Of a DNA stretch of 64,000 nt, positions 17,004 to 24,904 are shown piece by piece. How positions within the stretch are numbered: the stretch's first letter is position 1; each line of letters opens with the position of its first letter. Under the pieces are notes generated by a model, which saw only the letters and a list, made by a program, of their open reading frames with translations, did no database searches and was not told the origin of the DNA. The position numbers were made by a program, and so were the translations under genes. This DNA is from Streptomyces gossypii (lineage in GTDB: Bacteria; Actinomycetota; Actinomycetes; Streptomycetales; Streptomycetaceae), in the NCBI RefSeq assembly GCF_025165795.1, contig NZ_JAJAGO010000016.1:108659-172658 (forward strand), read 5' to 3'.

Positions 17004-17918
17004 GTGAGGGACGGGGACAACTCCGCGGCAGGGGACACCAGTCAGGGCACCGGCACGGACGGCTACGACGAGAGGGGCCCGGAGGCCGGCACTCCGGGAG
17101 CGGTGCTCAAGCGGGAACGAGTGCGCGAGGTGATTCTGGAGCTGATCGAGTCGCGCCAGGCCGGTGACGCCATCCCGTCCGAGCGCAGCCTCTGCGCCCG
17201 ACTGGGCGTCTCCCGGCCCACGCTGCGGGCAGCCGTGGACGAACTCGTGGCCACCGGACTGCTCGTGCGGGAACACGGCCGCGGCATGTTCGTCGCGCCC
17301 CGGAAGATCACCCAGGAACTCGTCTCCGGCGACCAGCTGCTCAGCGTGCCGCAAGCCTCCGGCACATGGTCGAGCCGGCTGCTGGAGTTCACCACCGTCC
17401 AGGCCGGCGCCCGGACGGGGCGGAAGCTGCGGCTCTCCCCGGCCGCCGAGATCGTGTACGTCGCGCGGCTGCGGCTGGTCGAGGGGGCGCCGATCGCCAT
17501 CGAACACCTGCACATTCCGGCCGGGTTGGTGCCCGGTCTCTCCGCTCCGGAACTGGAGGCCGGTGACCTCTACGAGCACCTGGGCGAACACCACCAGGTG
17601 CATGTCCGGGAAGCCGTCCAGGCGATCGAGCCCACCGTCGTCACCCGGGCCGAGGCCGATCTGCTCGACGTGCCGGTGCTCTCCCCCGCGCTGCTCTTCG
17701 AACGGCTCACCACGGACACCGAGGGCCGCCCGGTGGAGTATGTGCACTCGATCTACCGGGGCGACCGCTACCGCATCGTCTCCAGGCTGACACTCGGCCC
17801 GACCGGTGCCACCTCCTCCGACCCCGGCGAGCACCACCCCGGCATCCCGCCAGGGGACTTCGCCTACCGCGACCCGATGACCTCCTCCACCGTCGGAGAC
17901 ATCCAGTCGGGCCGTTGA
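17004..17918 (+). CDS. GntR-family regulator, HutC subfamily (DasR-like)
   Basis: A 304-residue regulator. A disordered N-terminus of about 30 residues precedes the winged helix (ERSLCARLGVSRPTLRAAVDELVATGLLVREHGRGMFVAPR) and a C-terminal UTRA effector domain (VEGAPIAIEHLHIPAGLVPG ... VEYVHSIYRGDRYRIVSRL). UTRA domains bind phosphorylated amino sugars in DasR and NagR. The GTG start has AAGGGGG 7 bp upstream; longer in-frame starts lack a site. Divergence from the transporter operon and shared operators make it the local repressor. It resembles S. coelicolor DasR in the UTRA domain but differs enough that I withhold the name. Confidence 0.8.
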   Translation: MRDGDNSAAGDTSQGTGTDGYDERGPEAGTPGAVLKRERVREVILELIESRQAGDAIPSERSLCARLGVSRPTLRAAVDELVATGLLVREHGRGMFVAPRKITQELVSGDQLLSVPQASGTWSSRLLEFTTVQAGARTGRKLRLSPAAEIVYVARLRLVEGAPIAIEHLHIPAGLVPGLSAPELEAGDLYEHLGEHHQVHVREAVQAIEPTVVTRAEADLLDVPVLSPALLFERLTTDTEGRPVEYVHSIYRGDRYRIVSRLTLGPTGATSSDPGEHHPGIPPGDFAYRDPMTSSTVGDIQSGR

Positions 17919-17939
17919 CGTAGGGGCGGACGAACCGGC

Positions 17940-18635
17940 TCAACCCCTGGCGGCTGCTTCGCGGCGAAGCCACTGGAGCAAGGCCGGGTTGTCGACGGTG
18001 GTGATGACGCCGAGTGTGGCGTGATGGTGGCGGTCGTCGCCCAGCAGGGCCAGCATGCTCGCGGCCAGGTCCACACGGGCGGTGAACCTGCCGTCGGCGT
18101 GGCCCTCGACAAGGGTGTAGTCGGTGGCCGACGGCAGGTGGTAGAGCCCGCTCGGTCGCACGATCGTCCAGTCCAGATCGCTGGCCCGGACCAGCGTCTC
18201 CATCCGCCGCATGTCGTCGTACAACGTCTTGCCCAGCACCCTCGTCACGTAGGGCAGAAGTACTCGGTTGAACAGGAATCCGCCGTCGGAGTACGGGTGC
18301 GGGTCGACCCCGCTGGAGCTGACCACGGCGAGCCGACGCACCCGATGCCGATCCATCGCGGCGATGATGTTGGCCACTCCCTCCGAGTACGTGCTGATCG
18401 GCTGTTTCCCGGCAGGCACCCCGAGCGTCGACAGCACCGCGTCCCGACCGTCCACGACGGCGTCGACGGCGACCGCATCGAGCACATCGGCACCGACCAC
18501 CTCGAGTCGGTCATGGTGCAGCGGAAACGCGTCAGGCTGCCGGGTGACCGCGGCGACCTGGTGTCCGGCGGCGAGTGCCTGGCCGGTGAGCAGCCGGCCA
18601 GTGGGGCCATTGGCTCCGAAGACTGCGATACGCAT
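17940..18635 (-). CDS. NAD(P)H-binding SDR-like protein (atypical short-chain reductase)
   Basis: A 231-residue Rossmann protein starting MRIAVFGANGPTGRLL. This is the GxxGxxG motif of NmrA/SDR_a5 type proteins, followed by VVGADVLDAVAVDAVVDGRDAVLSTLG and RRLAVVSSSGV. It probably acts as an oxidoreductase or redox sensor. It lies downstream of the ECF41 sigma factor in the same direction. ECF41 genes are commonly paired with an oxidoreductase or carboxymuconolactone-decarboxylase-type gene, so this is probably its partner. Confidence 0.75.
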   Translation of the reverse strand: MRIAVFGANGPTGRLLTGQALAAGHQVAAVTRQPDAFPLHHDRLEVVGADVLDAVAVDAVVDGRDAVLSTLGVPAGKQPISTYSEGVANIIAAMDRHRVRRLAVVSSSGVDPHPYSDGGFLFNRVLLPYVTRVLGKTLYDDMRRMETLVRASDLDWTIVRPSGLYHLPSATDYTLVEGHADGRFTARVDLAASMLALLGDDRHHHATLGVITTVDNPALLQWLRREAAARG

Positions 18636-18715
18636 GACGACGGTCCTTCCCTGGTTGGTGCGCCTTTTCGAGAACGGTCGGGCAAGCTGCGCGCGGCGAC
18701 TGGGGCGGGGCGCAG

Positions 18716-19651
18716 TCAGCTTTCCGGTGAGTCCGCGGCCCGGCCCGCCTGCCGCGTCTCGCGCAGGACCGCCCAGGCGTCCCGTACGGGGCCCACGTGC
18801 CCGAGCTTGTCGGGGTTGCTCACCGTGCGGATCGTCTGGATCTGCCCGTCGAGGATGTCGAGCGTCCAGGTGTTGATGACCTTGCCGTCCTGGTCGCGGA
18901 AGATCGCGCCGGGGTGGCCGTTCATCTGGTGCGGTTCCACGACGCCGCCGATCCGGACGAACGGTGGAAGGAGCGCGGCGAGCACCCGGCACACATGGTG
19001 AGCGCCGAAGAAGCCCTTGGCCCACTGCGGGGCCTTGCCTCCGCTGTCCGCGACCATCGACACGTCGGCGGCGAGCAGTTCCCGCAGTCCGTCGAAGTCG
19101 CCTTCCCGCAACGCGTCGAAGAACCGTTCGGCGAGTTCGTCGCGCACGCGCCGGTCGGCCTCGAACCGGGGGCGGCCCTCGTCCATGTGGCGGCGCGCAC
19201 GCACCACCAGTTGGCGGCACGCCCCCTCGGAGCGGCCCACCGCCGAGGCGATCTCCGGGAAGCCGAAGGCGAACACCTCCCGCAGCACGAAGACCGCCCG
19301 CTCCAGCGGGCTGAGCCGCTCCAACAGCAACAAGGCCGCCATCGACACCGAGTCGGCAAGTTCCGCCGACTGCTCCGGATCCTGGTAGGGGTCGGTGAGC
19401 AGTGGCTCGGGGAACCACGGTCCGACGTACTCCTCGCGCCGGACGCGAGCCGAGCGCAGCACGTTGATCGAGATGCGGGTGACCACAGCCGACAGGTAGG
19501 CCTTGGCCGAGGCGGGGGGTGTGGTGGAGATCGCGCAGCGCAGCCAGGTCTCCTGGACGGCGTCCTCGGCTTCGGCCACGCTGCCCAGGATCCGGTAGGC
19601 GATCGAGAACAGCAGCGGTCGCAGCTCCTGGAACTCCTCGGTGCTGATCAC
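18716..19651 (-). CDS. ECF41-family RNA polymerase sigma factor (SigJ-like)
   Basis: A 311-residue ECF sigma factor. Region 2 (FSIAYRILGSVAEAEDAVQETWLR) and region 4 (LERLSPLERAVFVLREVFAFGFPEIASAVGRSEGACRQLVVRAR) are joined to a SnoaL-like C-terminal extension of about 110 residues. ECF41 hallmarks are visible: WFPEPL in the linker (family consensus WLPEPL) and NPDKL near the end. The extension replaces an anti-sigma factor in this group. The GTG start (19651) overlaps the stop of the short upstream frame as GTGA, and GGAGGAG precedes it. Confidence 0.85.
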   Translation of the reverse strand: MISTEEFQELRPLLFSIAYRILGSVAEAEDAVQETWLRCAISTTPPASAKAYLSAVVTRISINVLRSARVRREEYVGPWFPEPLLTDPYQDPEQSAELADSVSMAALLLLERLSPLERAVFVLREVFAFGFPEIASAVGRSEGACRQLVVRARRHMDEGRPRFEADRRVRDELAERFFDALREGDFDGLRELLAADVSMVADSGGKAPQWAKGFFGAHHVCRVLAALLPPFVRIGGVVEPHQMNGHPGAIFRDQDGKVINTWTLDILDGQIQTIRTVSNPDKLGHVGPVRDAWAVLRETRQAGRAADSPES

Positions 19652-19818
19652 GCCGGCTCCTCCACGAAGCCCTGCCGCCACAAGGGGTTGCGCAGCTCGT
19701 CGGCGAGGGCGCCGGGCCCGCAGGACCCGCCACAGCGCACCTGGTGGCCGACGGCCGGGAGTTGCGGTACCAGCCGCCTCCCCGCAATCCCGGTCCCGCT
19801 CGTCACACATACCCGCAT
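19648..19818 (-). pseudogene. truncated NAD-dependent epimerase-like leader ORF of the ECF41 operon
   Basis: A 56-residue frame beginning MRVCVTSGTGIAGRRLVPQL. This matches the first strand-turn-helix of NAD-binding epimerases but then stops. Its TGA overlaps the sigma factor GTG by 4 bp, so it may serve now as a translated leader coupling the sigma gene to its promoter. The full-length enzyme has been lost, or this is a very short real gene. Confidence 0.5.
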
Positions 19819-19861
19819 GTTCATCATCTTCCTGACGTCAGCGCCTGTCTTCGCTCTCTGA

Positions 19862-19888
19862 GACAAGACAGCGCGGCCGCCTGTGACA
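19862..19888 (-). promoter_or_regulatory. candidate ECF41-dependent promoter
   Basis: Minus-strand TGTCACA (19888-19882), 16 bp, then TGTC (19865-19862). The published ECF41 promoter consensus is TGTCACA-N16-CGTC, so this differs by one base. It lies about 40 bp upstream of the truncated epimerase frame, implying autoregulation. Confidence 0.6.
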
Positions 19889-19905
19889 TGGCCCCCGGTC
19901 CGGCC

Positions 19906-19957
19906 GTCAGGAAGAGCGTCAGGAAGGGCTGCCAGGAAGAGCTGTCAGGAAAGAGCT
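19906..19957. repeat. four tandem repeats of about 13 bp, consensus GTCAGGAAGAGCT
   Basis: GTCAGGAAGAGC, GTCAGGAAGGGCT, GCCAGGAAGAGCT and GTCAGGAAAGAGCT run head to tail between the pgi 3' end and the ECF41 promoter. This could be a multi-site operator or a slippage-prone repeat. Confidence 0.7.
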
Positions 19958-20034
19958 GCCTGCCGCGCCACCGCGGAGGCGACGCTCTCGCCGACAGGTC
20001 AATGGTGCCTCTCCGCCGCGCCGGACGCCTGGAT

Positions 20035-21714
20035 TCAGCGTCCGCGCAGGGCCCGGTACTCGGCGACGAGGGCGGACGTGGAGGAGTCCAGGCCGGGGAC
20101 GGGGGTGCCGTCCGTCAGCGCGGGCTCGATGCGCTTGGCGAGGACCTTGCCCAGCTCCACGCCCCACTGGTCGAAGCTGTCGATGTCCCAGACGGCGCCC
20201 TGGACGAAGACCTTGTGCTCGTAGAGCGCGATCAACTGCCCGAGCACGGAAGGGGACAGCTCCGTGGCGAGCAGGGTCGTCGTCGGGTGGTCGCCCCGGA
20301 AGGTGCGGTGTGGCACCTGCTCCTCGGGGACGCCCTCCGCCCGCACCTCGTCCGCCGTCTTGCCGAAGGCGAGAGCCTGGCCCTGGGCGAACAGGTTGGC
20401 CATCAGCAGGTCGTGCTGCCCGGCGAGCGGGCCCAGTTCCTCCACCGGGCGGGCGAAGCCGATCAGGTCGGCGGGGATCATCCGGGTGCCCTGGTGCAGC
20501 AACTGGTAGTAGGCGTGCTGCCCGTTGGTGCCCGGAGTGCCCCAGACGACCGGGCCGGTCTGCCAGTCGACGGGGCGGCCCTCGCGGTCCACGGACTTGC
20601 CGTTGGACTCCATGTCCAACTGCTGGAGGTAGGCGGTGAACTTGGAAAGGTAGTGCGAGTACGGCAGCACGGCATGCGACTGGGCGTCGTGGAAGCCGCC
20701 GTACCAGACGCCGAGCAGGCCCATCAGCAGCGGTGCGTTGGCCTCCACCGGGGCCGTACGGAAGTGGTCGTCGACAAGCCGGAAGCCGTCCAGCATCTCG
20801 CGGAAGCCGTCCGGGCCGATGGCGGTCATCAGGGAGAGGCCGATCGCGGAGTCCAACGAGTAGCGTCCACCGACCCAGTCCCAGAACTCGAACATGTTGG
20901 CCGTGTCGATGCCGAAGGCGCCGACCGCCTCGGCGTTCGTCGACAGGGCGACGAAGTGCCGGGCGACCGCCGACGGTCCAGCACCGAGACCGTCCAGCAG
21001 CCAGCGCTTCGCCGCCGTCGCGTTGGTGATCGTCTCGATGGTGGTGAAGGTCTTGGAGGCGACGATGAACAGCGTCTGGGCCGGGTCCAGATCGCGCAGT
21101 GCCTCGTGCAGATCGGCGCCGTCGACGTTGGAGACGAAGCGGAAGTCCAGATCACGGCGGGTGTACGGGCGCAGCGCCTCGTACGCCATCGCCGGACCGA
21201 GGTCGGAGCCGCCGATGCCGATGTTGACGACGGTGCGGATGGGGAGCCCGGTGTGCCCGGTCCACTCCCCCGAGCGCACCCGGTCGGCGAAGGCGCTCAT
21301 CCGGTCGAGCACCGCGTGCACCAAGGGGACGACTTTCTCCCCGTCGACTTCGATCACCGCGTCGCGCGGGGCGCGCAGCGCGGTGTGCAGGACCGCGCGC
21401 CGTTCGGTGAGGTTGATCTTCTCGCCGCGGAACATCGCGTCGCGCAGCCCGGCGACGCCGACCGCCTCGGCCAGCTCGCGCAGCAGCCGGAGCGTCTCGT
21501 CGGTGACCAGGTGCTTGGAGTAGTCGACATGCAGATCGCCGACCTGCACGACGTAGCGTGCGGCGCGGTCCGCGTCGCGCTCGAAGAGCTCGCGCAGCCC
21601 CGCCTCCCCCAGCTCCTCACGGTGCTTGGCCAGCGCGTGCCACTGGGGCAGCTGGTCGAGCCGGGTGTGGCCTTCGGTGTTCGTCTGCCCTGTCTGCACA
21701 GTCAGCCCATTCAT
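20035..21714 (-). CDS. pgi: glucose-6-phosphate isomerase
   Basis: A 559-residue enzyme that interconverts glucose 6-phosphate and fructose 6-phosphate. Family signatures are intact: IGIGGSDLGPAMAYEAL (phosphate site), DWVGGRYSLDSAIGLSL, and the C-terminal YGGFHDAQSHAVLPYSHYLSKF...QQLDMESNGK. Length and domain order match bacterial PGI of the long type. The ATG at 21714 (MNGLTVQT) is chosen over an extension to 21735 lacking a ribosome binding site. It is cytoplasmic and metabolically linked to the tpiA-pgk-gap genes 1 kb away. Confidence 0.95.
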   Translation of the reverse strand: MNGLTVQTGQTNTEGHTRLDQLPQWHALAKHREELGEAGLRELFERDADRAARYVVQVGDLHVDYSKHLVTDETLRLLRELAEAVGVAGLRDAMFRGEKINLTERRAVLHTALRAPRDAVIEVDGEKVVPLVHAVLDRMSAFADRVRSGEWTGHTGLPIRTVVNIGIGGSDLGPAMAYEALRPYTRRDLDFRFVSNVDGADLHEALRDLDPAQTLFIVASKTFTTIETITNATAAKRWLLDGLGAGPSAVARHFVALSTNAEAVGAFGIDTANMFEFWDWVGGRYSLDSAIGLSLMTAIGPDGFREMLDGFRLVDDHFRTAPVEANAPLLMGLLGVWYGGFHDAQSHAVLPYSHYLSKFTAYLQQLDMESNGKSVDREGRPVDWQTGPVVWGTPGTNGQHAYYQLLHQGTRMIPADLIGFARPVEELGPLAGQHDLLMANLFAQGQALAFGKTADEVRAEGVPEEQVPHRTFRGDHPTTTLLATELSPSVLGQLIALYEHKVFVQGAVWDIDSFDQWGVELGKVLAKRIEPALTDGTPVPGLDSSTSALVAEYRALRGR

Positions 21715-21855
21715 CTCGTACGTGCCCCGCCGCACCCCAACCTAAAGGATCGACGGCACGGGCGCGCACCCGTCGGGGGTGGGCGGCCGTGCCGTCGTGG
21801 GATGTCCAACTGCCGGTCGCAGCCGCCGGGCAGGCGGCGGTCCAGGGACAGCGGC

Positions 21856-22191
21856 TCAGATCTCGCCGCGGAGCTTGGCGAGCGCCTCGGCGAGGATCGC
21901 CTCGCCGTCGGCGTCACTGCGCCGCTCCCGCACGTACGCCAGATGGGTCTTGTACGGTTCCGTGCGTGGCGGATCCGGCGGATTCTCGCGGTCCGTCCCG
22001 GCCGGGAAGCCGCAGCGGGGGCAGTCCCACGTCTCGGGGATCTGCGCGTCGCCGGCGAAGCTCGGCTGGGTCTCGTGCCCGTTGGAACACCAGAAGGAGA
22101 TGCGCAGACGCGGCGCGGAATCGCCCCGTTCGGCCTCACCCATCGGGCCCGCTCCGACCCGGCTTCCCCGGATCGCGTTGCCACTTGCCAC
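21856..22191 (-). CDS. RbpA-family RNA polymerase-binding protein
   Basis: A 111-residue small zinc protein. The WCSNGHETQ...WDCPRCGFPAG Cys cluster and the C-terminal RTHL-type segment EPYKTHLAYVRERRSDADGEAILAEALAKLR match the RbpA family, which binds RNA polymerase and the principal sigma factor. The sequence is clearly different from the classic actinobacterial RbpA (which has APRQ...RTHWDMLLERR), so it may be a paralogue with a separate target; the symbol is withheld. GTG start, with a vegetative-type promoter about 65 bp upstream. Confidence 0.75.
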   Translation of the reverse strand: MASGNAIRGSRVGAGPMGEAERGDSAPRLRISFWCSNGHETQPSFAGDAQIPETWDCPRCGFPAGTDRENPPDPPRTEPYKTHLAYVRERRSDADGEAILAEALAKLRGEI

Positions 22192-22256
22192 GGTCGTAAC
22201 TCCCTGCCTCACGGTGCCGCGGAGCAACAGCGAAGCAGCTCCGCCGCGGGCGCCCT

Positions 22257-22285
22257 AGTGTACGTAGGGTCCAACGCACGTCCAG
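22257..22285 (-). promoter_or_regulatory. vegetative-type promoter of the RbpA-family gene
   Basis: Minus-strand -35 CTGGAC (22285-22280), 17-bp spacer, -10 TACACT (22262-22257). The roughly 60-base leader can form a GCGGAGC / GCTCCGC hairpin. Confidence 0.45.
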
Positions 22286-22349
22286 TGACCGGAGTTACCG
22301 CGTCGGTCACGAACGCGAGCCCATGATAGGCCGCGGATACGCGTGGGCG

Positions 22350-22583
22350 TCAGTCGAACTTCATCAGCAGACCGAGCACCACGATGATGGCGAACCAGGC
22401 AAGGGCGACGACGACCGTGAGGCGGTCGAGGTTGCGCTCGGCCACCGAGGAGCCTCCGACGGAAGACTGCATGCCGCCACCGAACATGTCGGAGAGGCCG
22501 CCGCCCTTCCCCTTGTGCATCAGCACCAGCAGCATCAGCAGACCACTGAAGGCGAGGAGGGCGATAGAGAACCCCATGACCAC
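22350..22583 (-). CDS. secG: preprotein translocase subunit SecG
   Basis: A 77-residue inner-membrane subunit of the SecYEG channel. Two hydrophobic segments (residues 4-22 and 57-74) flank the conserved cytoplasmic loop HKGKGGGLSDMFGGG ... AERNLDRLT. Length is typical. The reading begins MVMGFS; the second Met is an alternative. The gene follows tpiA, as is usual in actinobacteria. Confidence 0.95.
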   Translation of the reverse strand: MVMGFSIALLAFSGLLMLLVLMHKGKGGGLSDMFGGGMQSSVGGSSVAERNLDRLTVVVALAWFAIIVVLGLLMKFD

Positions 22584-22612
22584 GGCTGGACCAACTCTCT
22601 CGGACTACGAGC

Positions 22613-22644
22613 GAACTCGGACGGTGAGTGAACTCGGACGGTGA
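22613..22644. repeat. 15-bp direct repeat upstream of secG
   Basis: GAACTCGGACGGTGA occurs at 22613-22627 and again at 22630-22644, a 17-bp period, 30-60 bp before the secG start. Read on the minus strand each unit is TCACCGTCCGAGTTC. A weaker third copy (TAGTCCGAGAG) follows. Confidence 0.6.
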
Positions 22645-22683
22645 ACGAACGACTGCTTACGGGTAACGCTGAGGACAGCGGGT

Positions 22684-22708
22684 GGGGCCGGGCGTGAGGC
22701 CCGGCCCC
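22684..22708 (-). terminator. terminator after tpiA
   Basis: Perfect 10-bp stem GGGGCCGGGC / GCCCGGCCCC with a GTGAG loop, about 50 bp beyond the tpiA stop and before secG. Confidence 0.7.
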
Positions 22709-22757
22709 CGACAGGGTACGACGCGTGGTCCCCCGTCGTCACTCGTTGGTGGTGCGG

Positions 22758-23534
22758 CTACTGATCGCGGAACCGGACGATCTTCACAAACTCGTCGATG
22801 TCCAGCGCGGCGCCACCCACCAGCGCACCGTCCACATCGGATTGCGCCATGATCGCGGCGACGTTGCCGGACTTGACGGAGCCGCCGTACTGGATCCGCA
22901 CGGCGGCGGCGACCTCTTCGCTGTACAGCTCGGCGAGGCGTACCCGGATCGCGTGGCAGACCTCCTGCGCGTCGTCCGGCGTGGCGACCTCACCCGTGCC
23001 GATGGCCCAGACCGGCTCGTAGGCGATCACGATCGTCGCCGCCTGCTCGGCGGTGACGTCCTTGAGGCCGCCGTCGAGCTGCGCGAGGGTGTGCGCGACC
23101 TGATTGCCCGCCTTGCGGACCTCGAGGCCCTCACCGACGCAGAGGATCGGCGTCAGCCCGTGCCGGTAGGCGGCCTTGACCTTCGCGTTGCACACGGCCT
23201 CGTCCTCGCCGTGGTACTGGCGCCGCTCCGAGTGCCCCACCGTGACGTAGGTGCACTTCAGCTTGGCCAGCATCGGTCCGGAGATCTCGCCGGTGTAGGC
23301 GCCGGAGTCGTACGCGGAGATGTCCTGGGCGCCGTACTTGATCTTCAGCTTGTCGCCGTCGACCAGGGTCTGCACCGAGCGCAGGTCCGTGTACGGAGTC
23401 AGAACGGCCACCTCGACGGCCTCGAAGTCCTTGTCGGCGAGTGCGAAGGCGAGCTTCTGCACGTGCGCGATGGCCTCAAGGTGGTTGAGGTTCATCTTCC
23501 AGTTGCCCGCCATCAGGGGCGTGCGGCTGCTCAT
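22758..23534 (-). CDS. tpiA: triose-phosphate isomerase
   Basis: A 258-residue cytoplasmic glycolytic enzyme that interconverts dihydroxyacetone phosphate and glyceraldehyde 3-phosphate. The catalytic Lys (AGNWKMN), His (VGHSERR) and Glu (AYEPVWAIGTG) are all present, as is the phosphate-binding YGGSVKSGN. The ATG is 4 bp after the pgk stop, so the two genes are co-translated. Confidence 0.97.
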   Translation of the reverse strand: MSSRTPLMAGNWKMNLNHLEAIAHVQKLAFALADKDFEAVEVAVLTPYTDLRSVQTLVDGDKLKIKYGAQDISAYDSGAYTGEISGPMLAKLKCTYVTVGHSERRQYHGEDEAVCNAKVKAAYRHGLTPILCVGEGLEVRKAGNQVAHTLAQLDGGLKDVTAEQAATIVIAYEPVWAIGTGEVATPDDAQEVCHAIRVRLAELYSEEVAAAVRIQYGGSVKSGNVAAIMAQSDVDGALVGGAALDIDEFVKIVRFRDQ

Positions 23535-23538
23535 ACGG

Positions 23539-24771
23539 TCAGTCCTCCAGTGCGGCGAGGCCGGGGAGCGTCTTGCCCTCGAGATATTCGAGGCTGGCGC
23601 CGCCACCGGTCGAGATATGGCCGAAAGCGTTCTCGTCGAAGCCGAGCAGCCGTACGGCTGCGGCGCTGTCTCCGCCGCCGACCACCGTGAAGGCGGCACC
23701 GCCCGAGGGTGCCTCGGCGTCGAGCAGACCCTGGGCCACCGCACGAGTCCCGGCGGCGTAGTCGGGGTGCTCGAAAACCCCCATCGGGCCGTTCCAGAAG
23801 ATGGTGGCCGCGTCGGCGAGCTTCGCTGCGTACAGCTCACAGCTGCGCGGCCCGATGTCCAGGCCCATCAGCCCCGCCGGGATGGCGTCCGCCGCCACGG
23901 TCTCCGGGCCGGTTGGCGCCTTGGCCTTCAGATCGGGGAAGGAGGGGGCCACGACGACGTCGACGGGGAGCACGAACTCCACGCCGAGCTCCTTCGCGCG
24001 CTTGAGGTAACCGCGCACGGCCGGGACCTGGTCCTCCTGGAGCAGCGAGGAGCCGACCTCGTGGCCCTGGGCCTTGAGGAAGGTGTACGCCATCCCGCCG
24101 CCGATGAGAATCCGGTCAGCCTTCGTCATCAGATGGTCTATGACGCCCAGCTTGTCGGAGACCTTGGCACCGCCCAGCACGACGGCGTACGGACGCCGGA
24201 CGTCCTCGGTGAGCTTCCTGAGCACCCCGACCTCGGTGGCGATGAGGCCGCCCGCGGCGTGCGGGAGCCGGGCCGGCAGGTCGTACACCGAAGCGTGCTT
24301 GCGGTGTACGGCGCCGAACCCGTCGCCGACGTAGAGATCGGCCAGCTGTGCCAGCTCGTCGGCGAAGGCGCCGCGCACGGCGTCGTCCTTGCTGGTCTCA
24401 CCGGCGTTGAAGCGGAGGTTCTCCAGCAGCGTGACCCCGCCGTCGGCAAGTGAGCCGACGGTGGCCTTCGCGCTGTCCCCCACGGTGTCGGTGGCGAAGG
24501 CGACCTCGCCGCCCACGGAGGTGCCGAGCAGTTCACCGAGCCGCTGCGCCACCGGCGCGAGCGAGAACTGCTGCTCCGGGGCGCCCTTGGGGCGGCCCAG
24601 ATGGGAGGCGACGACGACCCGGGCACCGGCTTCGGCGAGCCTGCGGATCGTCGGGACGGCGGCGCGGATGCGGCCGTCGTCGGTGATGGTGGTGCCATCG
24701 AGCGGAACGTTCAGATCGGCGCGGACGAAGACCCGCTTCCCGGCGACCTGAAGATCATCGATCGTCTTCAT
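23539..24771 (-). CDS. pgk: phosphoglycerate kinase
   Basis: A 410-residue enzyme that transfers phosphate from 1,3-bisphosphoglycerate to ADP. RVFVRADLNVPLD, SHLGRPKG, LLENLRF and the nucleotide-binding GGGDSAAA...HISTGGGA are intact. It follows gap with a 133-bp gap containing a 16-bp-stem hairpin, so gap and pgk messages may be unequal in amount. AAGGAG lies 13 bp before the ATG. Confidence 0.97.
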   Translation of the reverse strand: MKTIDDLQVAGKRVFVRADLNVPLDGTTITDDGRIRAAVPTIRRLAEAGARVVVASHLGRPKGAPEQQFSLAPVAQRLGELLGTSVGGEVAFATDTVGDSAKATVGSLADGGVTLLENLRFNAGETSKDDAVRGAFADELAQLADLYVGDGFGAVHRKHASVYDLPARLPHAAGGLIATEVGVLRKLTEDVRRPYAVVLGGAKVSDKLGVIDHLMTKADRILIGGGMAYTFLKAQGHEVGSSLLQEDQVPAVRGYLKRAKELGVEFVLPVDVVVAPSFPDLKAKAPTGPETVAADAIPAGLMGLDIGPRSCELYAAKLADAATIFWNGPMGVFEHPDYAAGTRAVAQGLLDAEAPSGGAAFTVVGGGDSAAAVRLLGFDENAFGHISTGGGASLEYLEGKTLPGLAALED

Positions 24772-24825
24772 ACTTGGTGGAACTCCTTGCTTCCGGCCCT
24801 GCCGCTGCACGGCCTGCCCCTGCAC

Positions 24826-24873
24826 GGCCCAGGGCCTGCGGCGCGCGCCATCGCGCCCCGCAGGCCCTGGGCC
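24826..24873 (-). terminator. very stable hairpin between gap and pgk
   Basis: Perfect 16-bp inverted repeat GGCCCAGGGCCTGCGG (24826-24841) / CCGCAGGCCCTGGGCC (24858-24873) with a 16-base GC-rich loop. It could be a partial terminator, an mRNA-stabilising end for gap, or a processing site. Confidence 0.65.
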
Positions 24874-24904
24874 TGTCCCATGTCGGCGTGTGAGCGCGGA
24901 ACGG

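Noticed and set aside
16776..17004. Longer N-terminus for the GntR regulator (start 16776)
   Set aside because: It would cover the operators and intergenic DNA. GTG 17004 has a well-placed AAGGGGG.
17004..17918. Naming the regulator DasR
   Set aside because: The UTRA domain is similar and the locus resembles das, but the helix-turn-helix and operator differ from what I recall of DasR.
17940..19787. 615-residue minus-strand frame spanning two genes
   Set aside because: Only its last 231 residues are protein-like (the NAD(P)H-binding gene). The rest is an out-of-frame reading of the ECF41 gene.
19744..22326. 860-residue plus-strand open frame
   Set aside because: Antisense to pgi and the RbpA-family gene.
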